From Candidatus Gastranaerophilales bacterium (GTDB taxonomy: Bacteria > Cyanobacteriota > Vampirovibrionia > Gastranaerophilales > Gastranaerophilaceae), in NCBI GenBank assembly GCA_944326535.1, contig CALVEJ010000002.1, positions 1-55,498 of the forward strand: a stretch of DNA of 55,498 nucleotides, read 5' to 3'. Below, piece after piece: positions 7,866 through 16,244 of the stretch. Below the pieces are notes generated by a model, which saw only the letters and a program-made list of their open reading frames with translations, made no database searches and had not been told where the DNA came from. Every line of letters starts with the position of its first letter. Positions within the stretch are counted from its first letter, which is position 1. The position numbers and the translations under genes are program-made.

Positions 7866-9983
7866 TTATGTGCGTGCTGCAGCGACCCTGACAACACCTA
7901 TGGATTTTGCTTTTACGTTGTTGCTGATTTCATTATACGACATAACCGCTATTTGTGGATACGTTCTTTCGATGAGTCTTCTGAACGGAAGTCTTATAGG
8001 AGAAGAACACAAAAGCACGGGCTGGTTGCCGGAAGTGCTTATTGCTCTTTCCAGTTCGCTGTTGAGATTGTCCATAAGTTTGCGGGTGAACTCAGGATCC
8101 AGAGTCAAACTAGTTCCGTCCGGACTTACACCTTGAGCAATTGTATTTTCAACATCCGGCGCAAGCGTTACCGCAAGAAGCTCTCCCGTATCAGCGAGGT
8201 TTTGTTTGCATATGCTTCTTGCAAGTGCCTGTCTAACCTGTTCTGTCAGGTAATCAGCATTCTTGCTTACACGGGATTGAAGACTCAAAACTTCAAGTAT
8301 AGTCTTCAAATCACGGACAGAAACACGCTCTTTGAGAAGATTGTAGATAATTTGCTGGACTTCTGCCACTGTCAAATCTTTCATAAGATCCGCAACATAT
8401 TCTTCCGACACTTCTTTTTTCAAATTGTCTATAAGCTGCTGTATATCTGATCTTGAAACAATCTCGGCTGCATTCTTTTTGATTACCTCTGTCAGGTGAG
8501 TGGATATTACGGCAGACGGGCTTACTACCGTATAGCCGTATGTCTCGGCAATTTCTTTGTCTTTGTCTTCTATCCAGATTGCCGGCAGACCGAACGCAGG
8601 TTCAATTGCACTGATACCGTTAATACCCGGATCATTGTCAGATCCGCCCGCATTCATCGCAAGACTTCTGTCGGGATAAACTTCTCCCGATTCTATCGGT
8701 ACACCCTTCAATTTTATTTGATAACTGTTTGGCGGAAGCTGAAGATTGTCTCTGACTCTTATTGACGGAAGAACAATCCCGAGATCCAGCGCTGTCTGGC
8801 GCCTTATCTGGGCAATTCTTTCCAGCAGGTCTCCGCCTTGTTCAACATCCAGCAGCGGAACAAGCCTGTATCCGATTTCCATTTCTATTGTTTCTACATT
8901 CAGAAGCTCCATTACGCTTTCCCGTGTAGCTTTTTTCTTTTTCTTTCCGGTTTTCGGACCGAAAGCGTTTTCCTGTTTTTTTGCTTCTTCAGCTGCTTTT
9001 TCTTCTTCCACTTTTTTGACTTTTTCCGTTTTATTTTTGCTGTAAGCCAGCCAGCCGATACCCAGAGAAACAAGGATAAAAGGAATAGTCGGCATACCCG
9101 GAACAAGACCGAGAAGCAAGAGCAAAACAGAAACAATTGCCAGTACAATCGGGTTTGAGAACATTTCTTTCTTGATATCATCACTCAAAGATTCTTCCTG
9201 TCCGCTTGCACGGGAAACAATCAAACCTGTAGAGAATGAAATCAACAAAGCAGGCAGCTGAGAAACAAGACCGTCACCTACGGTCAGGATAGTGAAAGTG
9301 TTCAATGCGGTCATGATATCCATTTTCATCTGCCACAAACCAATAACAATACCGGCAAAAATATTTACCACGGTAATGATGATGCCGGCTGTGGCATCAC
9401 CTTTTACAAACTTTGAAGCACCGTCCATTGTACCGTAGAAATCAGCTTCTCTTTCAAGTTTTCGCCTTCTTGCTTTTGCCTGGTCTTCGTTAATCAATCC
9501 GGAGTTCAAATCCGCATCAATAGACAGCTGCTTACCGGGCATACTGTCCAAAGTAAACCTTGCCGATACTTCCGCAACTCTTGTTGCACCGCCGGTGATA
9601 ACCATAAAGTTGATTACAACAAGCAAGATAAAGATGATAAAACCGACAATGTAGTTTCCTCCTACAACGAACTGTCCGAAAGCGTTGATAACTTCACCGG
9701 CTGCACCGTTGAGGAGAATAAGCCTTGTTGAACTTACGTTCAAACCCAGACGAAAAATTGTAGCCACAAGAAGTATTATCGGGAAAGAGGAATACTCAAG
9801 CGGCTCTTTTATAAAAAGACAAACGAGCAAAATTATGACGGAAAGAGATATGTTCAGTGTTAGCAAAATATCCAGCAGCATTGGCGGCAGCGGGATAATC
9901 ATCATAGCAACGATTATGACAATACCGATTGCCATGATTATATCGTTGTTTCTAAGTAAGCTTGCTAAAGCACCCAAGTTCAT
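7866..9983 (-). CDS. flhA: Flagellar biosynthesis protein FlhA (export gate)
   Basis: About 705 aa from ATG 9983; an in-frame TTG at 10007 would add eight residues, but the sequence after the ATG (MNLGALASLLRNNDIIMAIG) fits FlhA better. The N-terminal half has about eight TM helices and the FHIPEP signature (RVAEVSARFTLDSMPGKQLS, then IDADL). A charged linker with KKKKK leads to the C-terminal cytosolic domain that docks chaperone-substrate complexes (GLPAIWI, VVSPSAVISTHL). FlhA is the core of the flagellar type III export gate; injectisome homologues exist, but the signature and the PilZ neighbour favour flagella. No other flagellar structural gene lies in the window, which is unusual. Confidence 0.94.
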   Translation of the reverse strand: MNLGALASLLRNNDIIMAIGIVIIVAMMIIPLPPMLLDILLTLNISLSVIILLVCLFIKEPLEYSSFPIILLVATIFRLGLNVSSTRLILLNGAAGEVINAFGQFVVGGNYIVGFIIFILLVVINFMVITGGATRVAEVSARFTLDSMPGKQLSIDADLNSGLINEDQAKARRRKLEREADFYGTMDGASKFVKGDATAGIIITVVNIFAGIVIGLWQMKMDIMTALNTFTILTVGDGLVSQLPALLISFSTGLIVSRASGQEESLSDDIKKEMFSNPIVLAIVSVLLLLLGLVPGMPTIPFILVSLGIGWLAYSKNKTEKVKKVEEEKAAEEAKKQENAFGPKTGKKKKKATRESVMELLNVETIEMEIGYRLVPLLDVEQGGDLLERIAQIRRQTALDLGIVLPSIRVRDNLQLPPNSYQIKLKGVPIESGEVYPDRSLAMNAGGSDNDPGINGISAIEPAFGLPAIWIEDKDKEIAETYGYTVVSPSAVISTHLTEVIKKNAAEIVSRSDIQQLIDNLKKEVSEEYVADLMKDLTVAEVQQIIYNLLKERVSVRDLKTILEVLSLQSRVSKNADYLTEQVRQALARSICKQNLADTGELLAVTLAPDVENTIAQGVSPDGTSLTLDPEFTRKLMDNLNSELERAISTSGNQPVLLCSSPIRLPFRRLIERTYPQIAVMSYNEISNNVKAKSIGVVRVAAART

Positions 9984-10139
9984 ATGATTAATTTCACTCT
10001 TTCCCAATATTAATAATAGCCTATATAGATTTATTTATCGAATTCTTTACCAAACTTAAATATTCATCCATATTTTGGCATATTAAATAGCAAAAAAAAT
10101 CGATTATATGTTTTAATATGGAATAAAAAGGAGCTGCTT

Positions 10140-10457
10140 ATGACTGTTTCTTCTAGTCTGTTAAATTTGATACCCGTGTCTCAGCCAACTCCGGCACCCG
10201 ATAGCGCCGCGAAAATAACGGCAAGTATAAATATTTCCGACATTGAAGATGACCTGCCGAGAAAAAATGAAGAGCCGCTTTTTGAAAATGATTTTTGGAA
10301 TAATATTGCACAAAAAATCAAACAAAAAATTTTTGATGCAAGAATAAAAAAACTTGAAAATACTCCCGCCGAAAAAAGGACTTCCGCCCAGCAGGCAGAA
10401 TATGAGGCAAATGAAAGATCGATAGGATATAACACCGACCTGGATTATATGGTATAA
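10140..10457 (+). CDS. Hypothetical protein, Pro-rich N-terminus and charged helical C-terminus
   Basis: 105 aa. It starts at an ATG with a strong AAAAAGGAG site 7 bases upstream, which supports the gene. The N-terminus contains a VSQPTPAPDS stretch; residues 45-95 are charged and predicted helical (NIAQKIKQKIFDARIKKLENT, AEKRTSAQQAEYEANERS). There is no signal peptide, TM helix or recognisable domain. It is followed after 26 bp by a metallo-hydrolase gene on the same strand with its own ribosome site and a TATAAT box at its edge. Function unknown. Confidence 0.7.
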   Translation: MTVSSSLLNLIPVSQPTPAPDSAAKITASINISDIEDDLPRKNEEPLFENDFWNNIAQKIKQKIFDARIKKLENTPAEKRTSAQQAEYEANERSIGYNTDLDYMV

Positions 10458-10483
10458 TTCTATTTATTTAAACGGGAGAAGAA

Positions 10484-11125
10484 ATGCTCATAAAAACGTT
10501 CCCCATGGGGTTAATCGGAACAAATGCATACCTTGTGATTGATGAAGAATCAAAAGAAGCCGTCGTGATAGATATTGGCGGGGATTTTCAGGTTATCAAA
10601 GACGAAATCGAAAAAGAAAATGCAAAGCTGAAATACATTTTGAACACTCACGGACATTTTGACCATATTCTCGGAGAAAAAGATGCTCAAACATCAACCG
10701 GTGTTGATGTATACGTGCACGAAAAAGACAAATATCTTGTGGAAAATTTGCCAAAACAGTTAGAAAAATTCGGTTTTGTTGCAAATGCACTCCCGCCCGA
10801 AAACGTAAAAACTTTTACGGAAAATGATACTTTTAAACTCGGACAAAATGAGATAAAAGTAATCCATACTCCGGGACACACCCCCGGCAGTGTTTGCTTT
10901 TTGATTGAAAAAAATCTTTTTTCCGGTGATACTTTGTTTTATACATCTGTCGGCAGAACGGATTTTGAAGGGGGAAGCTTTGCACAGCTGAGCGACTCCA
11001 TTACAAAAAAATTGTTCACACTTGACGATGATATAACTGTTTACCCCGGACATGATACGAGAACAACTATAGGCTACGAAAAAAAATATAACTGCTATTT
11101 CGGTTCTCAAAACATGGAAATATAG
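10484..11125 (+). CDS. Metallo-beta-lactamase-fold hydrolase, glyoxalase II-like
   Basis: 213 aa. The metal-binding motif THGHFDH (about 55-61) is complete, with further ligands in HTPGHTPGSVCF, FSGDTLF (Asp) and VYPGHDTRTTIG (His). Length and layout match the short glyoxalase II-like group (YcbL-like), which hydrolyses thioesters such as S-lactoylglutathione, though many members have other or unknown substrates. The start ATG has GGGAG upstream, and a strong bidirectional terminator follows the stop. Confidence 0.85.
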   Translation: MLIKTFPMGLIGTNAYLVIDEESKEAVVIDIGGDFQVIKDEIEKENAKLKYILNTHGHFDHILGEKDAQTSTGVDVYVHEKDKYLVENLPKQLEKFGFVANALPPENVKTFTENDTFKLGQNEIKVIHTPGHTPGSVCFLIEKNLFSGDTLFYTSVGRTDFEGGSFAQLSDSITKKLFTLDDDITVYPGHDTRTTIGYEKKYNCYFGSQNMEI

Positions 11126-11142
11126 CCCAATATCCTAAAAAT

Positions 11143-11179
11143 AAAAAGAGACGAAAACAGTTGGTTTTCGTCTCTTTTT
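11143..11179. terminator. Bidirectional intrinsic terminator
   Basis: A perfect 16-bp inverted repeat (AAAAAGAGACGAAAAC / GTTTTCGTCTCTTTTT) around a 5-base loop, with T-runs on either strand. It separates the converging metallo-hydrolase and pyruvate kinase genes and can serve both. Confidence 0.92.
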
Positions 11180-11198
11180 ATTTCAAATCAGATATTTC

Positions 11199-12632
11199 CT
11201 AAAAAGCGCACATTCTGTGAACTCTGAGGAAGTTTGTTCTGCCAGTAATCAGGTTAGGAATTGAACCGATAATAATAACTCTGTCGTCTTTTTTGTATTC
11301 TGTCTTTTCAAGCAGGAGCTTGTCGATTTTTTTGAGCAATTCATCGTTCAAAACAACATCCCAATCTTTGTGATAAGGGTGCATATCCCAGAACAAATTA
11401 AGCTTTCTGCATGTTTTTTCCTGATCGGAAATAGCAATAACAGGAACAGACGGTCTGAGTTTTGACAGAAGTTTTACAGTATATCCTGTATGGGTAAATG
11501 CCAAAATTGCTTTTGCCTCAAGGTCATGAGCCATTTTAACAGCAGCAGCTGCAACTGCCTGAGGAGTTGGTTCATATTTTGAGTTCATCGGCAAATCAAG
11601 GTTGTAGCTGACAAAATTGCTCTGTTCAACATCGTGTGCAATCATTGCCATCATTTTTACGGCTTCAACAGGATATTTACCGGCTGCTGTTTCTCCTGAA
11701 AGCATTACAGCATCAGCTCCGTCAAGGATTGCATTTGCAACGTCAGATGCTTCTGCTCTTGTCGGAATAGGTTCTTCTATCATAGACTCGAGCATCTGCG
11801 TAGCAACGATACAAGTTTTTCTGTGAGCAAATGCAGCGTCAACAATTTGTTTTTGAACCATCGGAACTTTTTCCGGTGCAAGCTCAATACCCAGGTCTCC
11901 TCTTGCTACCATAACAGCATCTACTACATCGAGAATTGATTCAATGTTTTTTACTGCTTCCGGTTTTTCTATTTTTGCGACTATCGGAATATCTGCACCG
12001 AAGTGGCTCAGGTATTTTTTTGCAAGCATAACATCATCTTTGTCTCTTACAAAAGACAGCGCAAGATAATCAGCGTTGTTATCAACAGCAAATTTGATAA
12101 AGTCAACATCTCTTTCTGTGATAGCAGATACGCTTTTTGTTCCGCCCGGGATGTTGATACCTTTTCTGGGTTTAAGCAATTCGCCATGAAGTACTTTTAC
12201 ATGGACTTTTGAGCCTTCTTTTTTTGTTACTTCAATTTTGATTTTTCCGTCATCAAGAAGAATACATTCTCCTTCGTGAACATCTTCTGCAACGCCTTTG
12301 TAGTCCACAGGAACAATGTTCGGATCTGTTTGTTCAAGCCCGTATTCCAAAACTAGTTCTTTTCCGGGTTCAAGAGGAATAGGTTCAATAAGGTTGCCTA
12401 CTCTGATTTTTGGACCCTGAAGGTCAACCAGAACAGGGATAAAAGTTTTGAGTCTTTTTTCAACATTTCTTATTCTTTCAATAGCTTCTGCATGTTCTTC
12501 CGGTGTGTTGTGTGAAGTGTTGATACGAAACATCGTAGCACCGGCAAGGACAAGTTCTTCTATTGTATTTTCGTCTCTGCTTGCAGGTCCCAGTGTGGCA
12601 ACAATTTTTGTTTTGTTCTTTTTCATAATCAT
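11199..12632 (-). CDS. pyk: Pyruvate kinase
   Basis: 477 aa cytoplasmic enzyme converting phosphoenolpyruvate and ADP to pyruvate and ATP, the last step of glycolysis. The beta-barrel starts with TKIVATLGPAS; the active-site region includes RINTSH, AKIEKPEAV (catalytic Lys, metal-binding Glu) and VMVARGDLGIEL; VMLSGETAAGKYP follows, and the C-terminal domain ends at the stop. It lacks the extra PEP-utiliser C-terminal domain of some Gram-positive enzymes. AAGGA lies 8 bases before the ATG. It is a single gene between two terminators. Confidence 0.96.
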   Translation of the reverse strand: MIMKKNKTKIVATLGPASRDENTIEELVLAGATMFRINTSHNTPEEHAEAIERIRNVEKRLKTFIPVLVDLQGPKIRVGNLIEPIPLEPGKELVLEYGLEQTDPNIVPVDYKGVAEDVHEGECILLDDGKIKIEVTKKEGSKVHVKVLHGELLKPRKGINIPGGTKSVSAITERDVDFIKFAVDNNADYLALSFVRDKDDVMLAKKYLSHFGADIPIVAKIEKPEAVKNIESILDVVDAVMVARGDLGIELAPEKVPMVQKQIVDAAFAHRKTCIVATQMLESMIEEPIPTRAEASDVANAILDGADAVMLSGETAAGKYPVEAVKMMAMIAHDVEQSNFVSYNLDLPMNSKYEPTPQAVAAAAVKMAHDLEAKAILAFTHTGYTVKLLSKLRPSVPVIAISDQEKTCRKLNLFWDMHPYHKDWDVVLNDELLKKIDKLLLEKTEYKKDDRVIIIGSIPNLITGRTNFLRVHRMCAF

Positions 12633-12681
12633 TTTCTTCGTCCTTATTAATGTTTGGCAATTTTTGTTATTAACTTATAAA

Positions 12682-12707
12682 AGAGGCATGCATTTCTGCA
12701 TGCCTTT
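12682..12707 (-). terminator. Probable terminator after fabI
   Basis: A 9-bp perfect stem (AGGCATGCA / TGCATGCCT) with loop TTTC lies just past the fabI stop. On the minus strand it is followed by a short T-rich run, so termination may be modest. Confidence 0.65.
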
Positions 12708-12719
12708 ATTTTATTATTT

Positions 12720-13538
12720 TTAGTTTTGATGTTCTTTTTGATAAGCGTAAGTAGCTTCCATTTCTTCGATTGAGGCATAAACAGAATGGCATCCGCAATC
12801 AACGTGAACTATTTCGCCTGTTACACCCGAAGAAAGGTCAGAAACAAGATAAAGACCTGTTTTACCTACATCTTCAAGAGAAACATTTCTTTTCAAAGGT
12901 GCTTTCAAAATAGCTGCTTTAAGCATTCTGTCAAAACCCGAAATGCCTTTTGCTGCAAGAGTTTTTACCGCACCTGCTGACAGGCAGTTTACTCTTACAC
13001 CGATTTTTCCGAGATTTTCAGCAAGATATCTTGCTGAAGATTCAAGCGCTGCTTTTGCAACTCCCATTACGTTGTAGTTTGCAACAACTTTTTCTGATCC
13101 GAGATAAGTCAATGCAAGGATTGCACCGCCTTCATTGAAGAGAGGTTTTGCATTTCTTGCCAGAGTAACAAGTGAATATGCACTTACACCAAGAGCTGTA
13201 TCCCAACCTGCTTTTGATGTATCAATAAAATCACCCATCAAATCTTCTTTGTTTGCAAAAGCAACTGCATGGATAACAAAGTCAAGTTTTCCGTAGATTT
13301 TTTCATATTCAGCAAAAACTGCTTTTACCTGTTCTTCATTTGTTACATCGCATTCAGAAATCATTTTTGCATTCATTTCTTCTGCGAGCGGTCTTACTCT
13401 GGATTCCATTGCTTCATTGGCATAAGTAAATGCAATTTCCGCACCTGCTTCATGGATTTGTTTTGCAATTGCATAAGCAATACCTCTGGAATTGGAAACT
13501 CCGAAAATAATACCTTTTTTGCCTTCCATTAACTTCAT
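12720..13538 (-). CDS. fabI: Enoyl-[acyl-carrier-protein] reductase (NADH)
   Basis: 272 aa SDR-fold enzyme performing the last reduction in each fatty acid elongation cycle. The N-terminal nucleotide-binding signature of FabI (IIFGVSNSRGIAYAIA) is present, as are the HAVAFA segment, the active-site Tyr-X6-Lys (YNVMGVAK) and VRVNCLSAGAVKTLAA, typical of triclosan-type FabI. Length is slightly above the common 256-262 aa because of a C-terminal tail. AAAAGGAG before the ATG confirms the start. It is monocistronic. Confidence 0.95.
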   Translation of the reverse strand: MKLMEGKKGIIFGVSNSRGIAYAIAKQIHEAGAEIAFTYANEAMESRVRPLAEEMNAKMISECDVTNEEQVKAVFAEYEKIYGKLDFVIHAVAFANKEDLMGDFIDTSKAGWDTALGVSAYSLVTLARNAKPLFNEGGAILALTYLGSEKVVANYNVMGVAKAALESSARYLAENLGKIGVRVNCLSAGAVKTLAAKGISGFDRMLKAAILKAPLKRNVSLEDVGKTGLYLVSDLSSGVTGEIVHVDCGCHSVYASIEEMEATYAYQKEHQN

Positions 13539-13739
13539 AAAAAATCTCCTTTTAATACTGTCTTCATAATAGTATCAACATGTTTTTATGTCTACATTTG
13601 AAATAATTCTATAGAATAAGTGTAAATTTTGTGCAAAAACTATTGGCAAAAATGTCAAATCGGTGCATAATATATGCAGGTCACTTTATATACATTTATT
13701 TGTGTTTATTATTTTTATTTTGAGAAAAGAGGTCTGTGT

Positions 13740-13919
13740 ATGAATAACATTGGCAATAAGAAAAGTTTTCGAAAAATTGTTTCTGCCCAAAATACCGAAA
13801 CTCCGGCAGAAAATCTTTCAAAATTCAGAAAGAGCATCGATGCGAGACTTGCTGCGCCAATACAGGAACTGCCAAAAATTGACAGAGTCCCGGGTCATGA
13901 TGTTCTGTTTTTTGAATAA
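13740..13919 (+). CDS. Small protein of unknown function (59 aa)
   Basis: Starts at ATG 13740, chosen because AGAAAAGAGG lies 7-8 bases upstream; the longer frame from 13674 begins in promoter-like sequence. The product is soluble and basic at its N-terminus (MNNIGNKKSFRKIV), with a helical stretch (NLSKFRKSIDARLAAPI) and a tail PGHDVLFFE. A strong bidirectional terminator follows the stop by 11 bp. I recognise no family. The tidy ribosome site plus terminator argue it is real. Confidence 0.6.
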   Translation: MNNIGNKKSFRKIVSAQNTETPAENLSKFRKSIDARLAAPIQELPKIDRVPGHDVLFFE

Positions 13920-13930
13920 TTTGGATTAAT

Positions 13931-13958
13931 AAAAAATGCCTCTAATGAGGCATTTTTT
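13931..13958. terminator. Bidirectional intrinsic terminator
   Basis: A perfect 12-bp inverted repeat (AAAAAATGCCTC / GAGGCATTTTTT) with a TAAT loop. It lies between the small gene at 13740-13919 and thyX and can end both transcripts. Confidence 0.9.
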
Positions 13959-14025
13959 ATGCAGTATAATTCGAAATGAAATATCGCAAAGATTCTTCAC
14001 TTCCGAAAAACGCATCGAACATTGA

Positions 14026-14736
14026 TTAAACCGGCTTTGCAAGAAACTCTTCTTTTTTAATCTTTCTTCCGCAGCACTTGTCCTCATCACAGTAACCCAG
14101 ACGTTCGCATTTTGGAACCAGATATGGAGCAAGCCAGGGTTCTTCTTTCAAAAGTTCTTCACACATCATCTTTGTCATAATCCTGATTTCTGTTTGTGCA
14201 CGGGTGCATAGTCTGATATTGGCAAGATGTATAAGCTCTCTGAGGTTCATAGATGCAACCATAGAACTTGCTGTTGCGTTTGGAAGGATAAATCTGGCAT
14301 CTTCTGCAGGAATTCCTTCTTCTGTCATCTCCAGATAAAAATCAGAAACTTTCGACATAAAGTCATTATATTTTTGCAAAAGTTCAGGTCTTTTTTCAAC
14401 AGTCGGAGGAACCAAATAGTCAAACTGTCCTTTTTCTTTTACATATCTTTGAGATTTTTGGGAAAAAGAAACATGTCTGTGGCGAACAAACTGGTGTGTA
14501 CAGGCACGTGAAACATTTGAAATTGCGAACGAAACCTGAATGTGTTCTATTGTTGAATAGTGACCTGAAGAAATCACTCTTTCTATCAAATTGAGCATTT
14601 TTTCTTCATCAACTGCTTTGTCATAAATATTTACCGGAGAATCTGCACTATAGCAGGTTCTGCAAGCAGTATAAATTGTTCTGAGCATGTTTTCCGGTTT
14701 GGAAATAAGTTTTACTACCGGTTTGTTGTTTTCCAT
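14026..14736 (-). CDS. thyX: Flavin-dependent thymidylate synthase
   Basis: 236 aa from ATG 14736, which has a GGGG tract upstream; the frame is open to 14874, but that 46-residue extension is not family-like. ThyX makes dTMP from dUMP with methylenetetrahydrofolate and FAD/NADPH. The diagnostic motif RHRHVSFSQKSQRY is complete at about residues 85-98, and the C-terminal RTQTE-like segment reads RAQTEIRIM. The extra Cys-rich tail (YCDEDKCCGRKIKKEE) recalls thyX variants of cyanobacteria and other anaerobes. Using ThyX rather than ThyA fits the folate gene folC in the window, although a thyA elsewhere cannot be excluded. Confidence 0.95.
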   Translation of the reverse strand: MENNKPVVKLISKPENMLRTIYTACRTCYSADSPVNIYDKAVDEEKMLNLIERVISSGHYSTIEHIQVSFAISNVSRACTHQFVRHRHVSFSQKSQRYVKEKGQFDYLVPPTVEKRPELLQKYNDFMSKVSDFYLEMTEEGIPAEDARFILPNATASSMVASMNLRELIHLANIRLCTRAQTEIRIMTKMMCEELLKEEPWLAPYLVPKCERLGYCDEDKCCGRKIKKEEFLAKPV

Positions 14737-14939
14737 AATTTTCCCCAAATAAATTTTCTCCGACCCTTCCATGATATCATTTGAAAAAATTTTTGTAAAA
14801 ACATTAATCTTTTTTACATTTTGTCCGTTATCATGCTTGACGGCAATGTTTGAGATGATATGATTTAGGAACAATAGATAATTTTATTGAGTTTACGCCA
14901 CCAACTTAAACTTTGTAAAATTAGAAGAAGGAAAACAAA

Positions 14940-15215
14940 ATGGCAATAAATTTGAAACAAGAAGAAAAAACTGCAATCATCAAAAAGTTTGGAAAAGATG
15001 CAAAAGACTCAGGTTCTGCTGAAGTACAAATTGCACTTTTGACTCAAAAAATTTCTGAACTTACAGAGCATTTGAAAGCTAACAAAAAAGACTTTCAAGG
15101 CAGAAGAGGTCTTTTGATGATGGTTGGTCAGAGAAAAAGACTTCTTGCTTATTTGAAAAAACAAGACCTTCAAAAATACAGAGATCTTATCAAAAAACTC
15201 GGTATCAGAGGTTAG
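14940..15215 (+). CDS. rpsO: 30S ribosomal protein S15
   Basis: 91 aa, slightly longer than the usual 88-89. The family pattern is clear: [21 protein letters not shown], the loop [27 protein letters not shown] and the end [12 protein letters not shown]. It binds the 16S rRNA three-way junction early in 30S assembly. AGAAGGAAAAC precedes the ATG. pnp, a frequent neighbour, is absent; a terminator follows, so the gene is monocistronic. Confidence 0.97.
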   Translation: MAINLKQEEKTAIIKKFGKDAKDSGSAEVQIALLTQKISELTEHLKANKKDFQGRRGLLMMVGQRKRLLAYLKKQDLQKYRDLIKKLGIRG

Positions 15216-15240
15216 TTTTTTTAAGAAAACAAATTTACAA

Positions 15241-15267
15241 ACATCCCGAAATTCGGGATGTTTTTTT
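15241..15267 (+). terminator. rpsO terminator
   Basis: A 10-bp stem (ACATCCCGAA / TTCGGGATGT) with a one-base loop as drawn (or AAATT with a shorter stem), then seven T residues. It lies 25 bp past the rpsO stop. Confidence 0.88.
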
Positions 15268-15284
15268 GTGTAAACTTTTGCTTT

Positions 15285-15314
15285 AGGATTCTTCGGCTGT
15301 CGCCTCAGAATGAC
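15285..15314. repeat. REP-like imperfect palindrome
   Basis: The stretch from AGGATTCTTCGG to CAGAATGACG folds into an imperfect hairpin: ATTCT pairs with AGAAT and GGC with GCC around TGTC. Near-identical short sequences (TCATTCTGAGG... type) are known as scattered intergenic repeats in many unrelated bacterial genomes. Only one copy was seen here. Confidence 0.5.
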
Positions 15315-15353
15315 GGGTAGTCTAAAAATCACGATTACAAATCATAAAAAAAC

Positions 15354-16229
15354 CTATTCAAAAAATACCCATTTTTTACGTATATTCCATTGAACAGCAG
15401 TCAAAACAAAAATAATCACAAATAGAACATAAGCGCCGGCAGAAGCCTCTCCTATATTAAAAAACTCGAATGCATTTTTGTATATCCAGAAAACAAGAAC
15501 ATTTGTGCTGTCCAACGGTCCGCCCTGTGTCATAAGATAAATCAAATCAAACACTTGAAATGAAGAAATCGTTGTAATAACAAGTACAAAAAATATCGTG
15601 GGGCTCAACAGCGGGAGAGTAACTTCCCAAAAGGTCTGCAGCGGATTTGCTCCGTCAATTTTTGCCGCTTCAAATACATTTTGATTTATTGCAGAAAAGC
15701 CCGATAAAAAAATTACCATGTTGTAACCGATCAACTTCCATGAAGAAACAATAATAAGGGCAATCATTGCAGTATGCGTGTCATAAAGCCAATTTATATG
15801 GGTTTTCAATATATAGTTCAAAAGTCCCGTGTTCGGATCAAAAATCCATTCCCATACAATTGCAATTACTATCATAGGAGTAATAAACGGCAGAAAATAT
15901 GCGGCTTTAAAAAACTCGCTTCCTCTGATTTTGCTGTTCAAAACAGCTGCAAGCACCAGCGGAATTATTATTGATATAACAGCAGTAGAAACAGCGAAAA
16001 TAAAAGTGTTTTTTAATACGGTAAAAAAAGAAGGGCTTGTCAGAATTGCTTTGTATTTTTCAATACCTGCAAACCGGACGGGAGAAAGAAGGTCCCAATC
16101 ACAAAAGCTTAAGCAGAATGAAAAAATTACGGGAATAACAATAAAAATCAAAGTACCAAAAACTGCCGGAAAAAGCAGTGTTTTCCAGGCAAATTCTTCG
16201 TTTAAAAAATTTTTGACAATTCTTTTCAC
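15354..16229 (-). CDS. Carbohydrate-type ABC transporter permease (MalF/UgpA-like), orphan
   Basis: 291 aa, six predicted TM helices. The cytoplasmic EAA loop is clear (FEAAKIDGANPLQTFWEVTLPLLSP), which contacts the ATPase. FLPFITPMIVIAIVWEWIFDPNTGLLNY and TQGGPLDSTNVLVFWIYKNAF are typical of the MalF-like CUT1 sugar/glycerol-phosphate group. The start is a GTG 15 bp after the PepT-like gene stop, and no Shine-Dalgarno is seen. No second permease, binding protein or ATPase is nearby; the next feature is the converging rpsO terminator. The partners must be elsewhere or lost. Confidence 0.88.
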   Translation of the reverse strand: MKRIVKNFLNEEFAWKTLLFPAVFGTLIFIVIPVIFSFCLSFCDWDLLSPVRFAGIEKYKAILTSPSFFTVLKNTFIFAVSTAVISIIIPLVLAAVLNSKIRGSEFFKAAYFLPFITPMIVIAIVWEWIFDPNTGLLNYILKTHINWLYDTHTAMIALIIVSSWKLIGYNMVIFLSGFSAINQNVFEAAKIDGANPLQTFWEVTLPLLSPTIFFVLVITTISSFQVFDLIYLMTQGGPLDSTNVLVFWIYKNAFEFFNIGEASAGAYVLFVIIFVLTAVQWNIRKKWVFFE

Positions 16230-16244
16230 TTAAAAATTATATCG

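Noticed and set aside
14026..14874. 282-codon form of ThyX
   Set aside because: The extra 46 residues are not typical of ThyX; ATG 14736 follows a purine-rich site.
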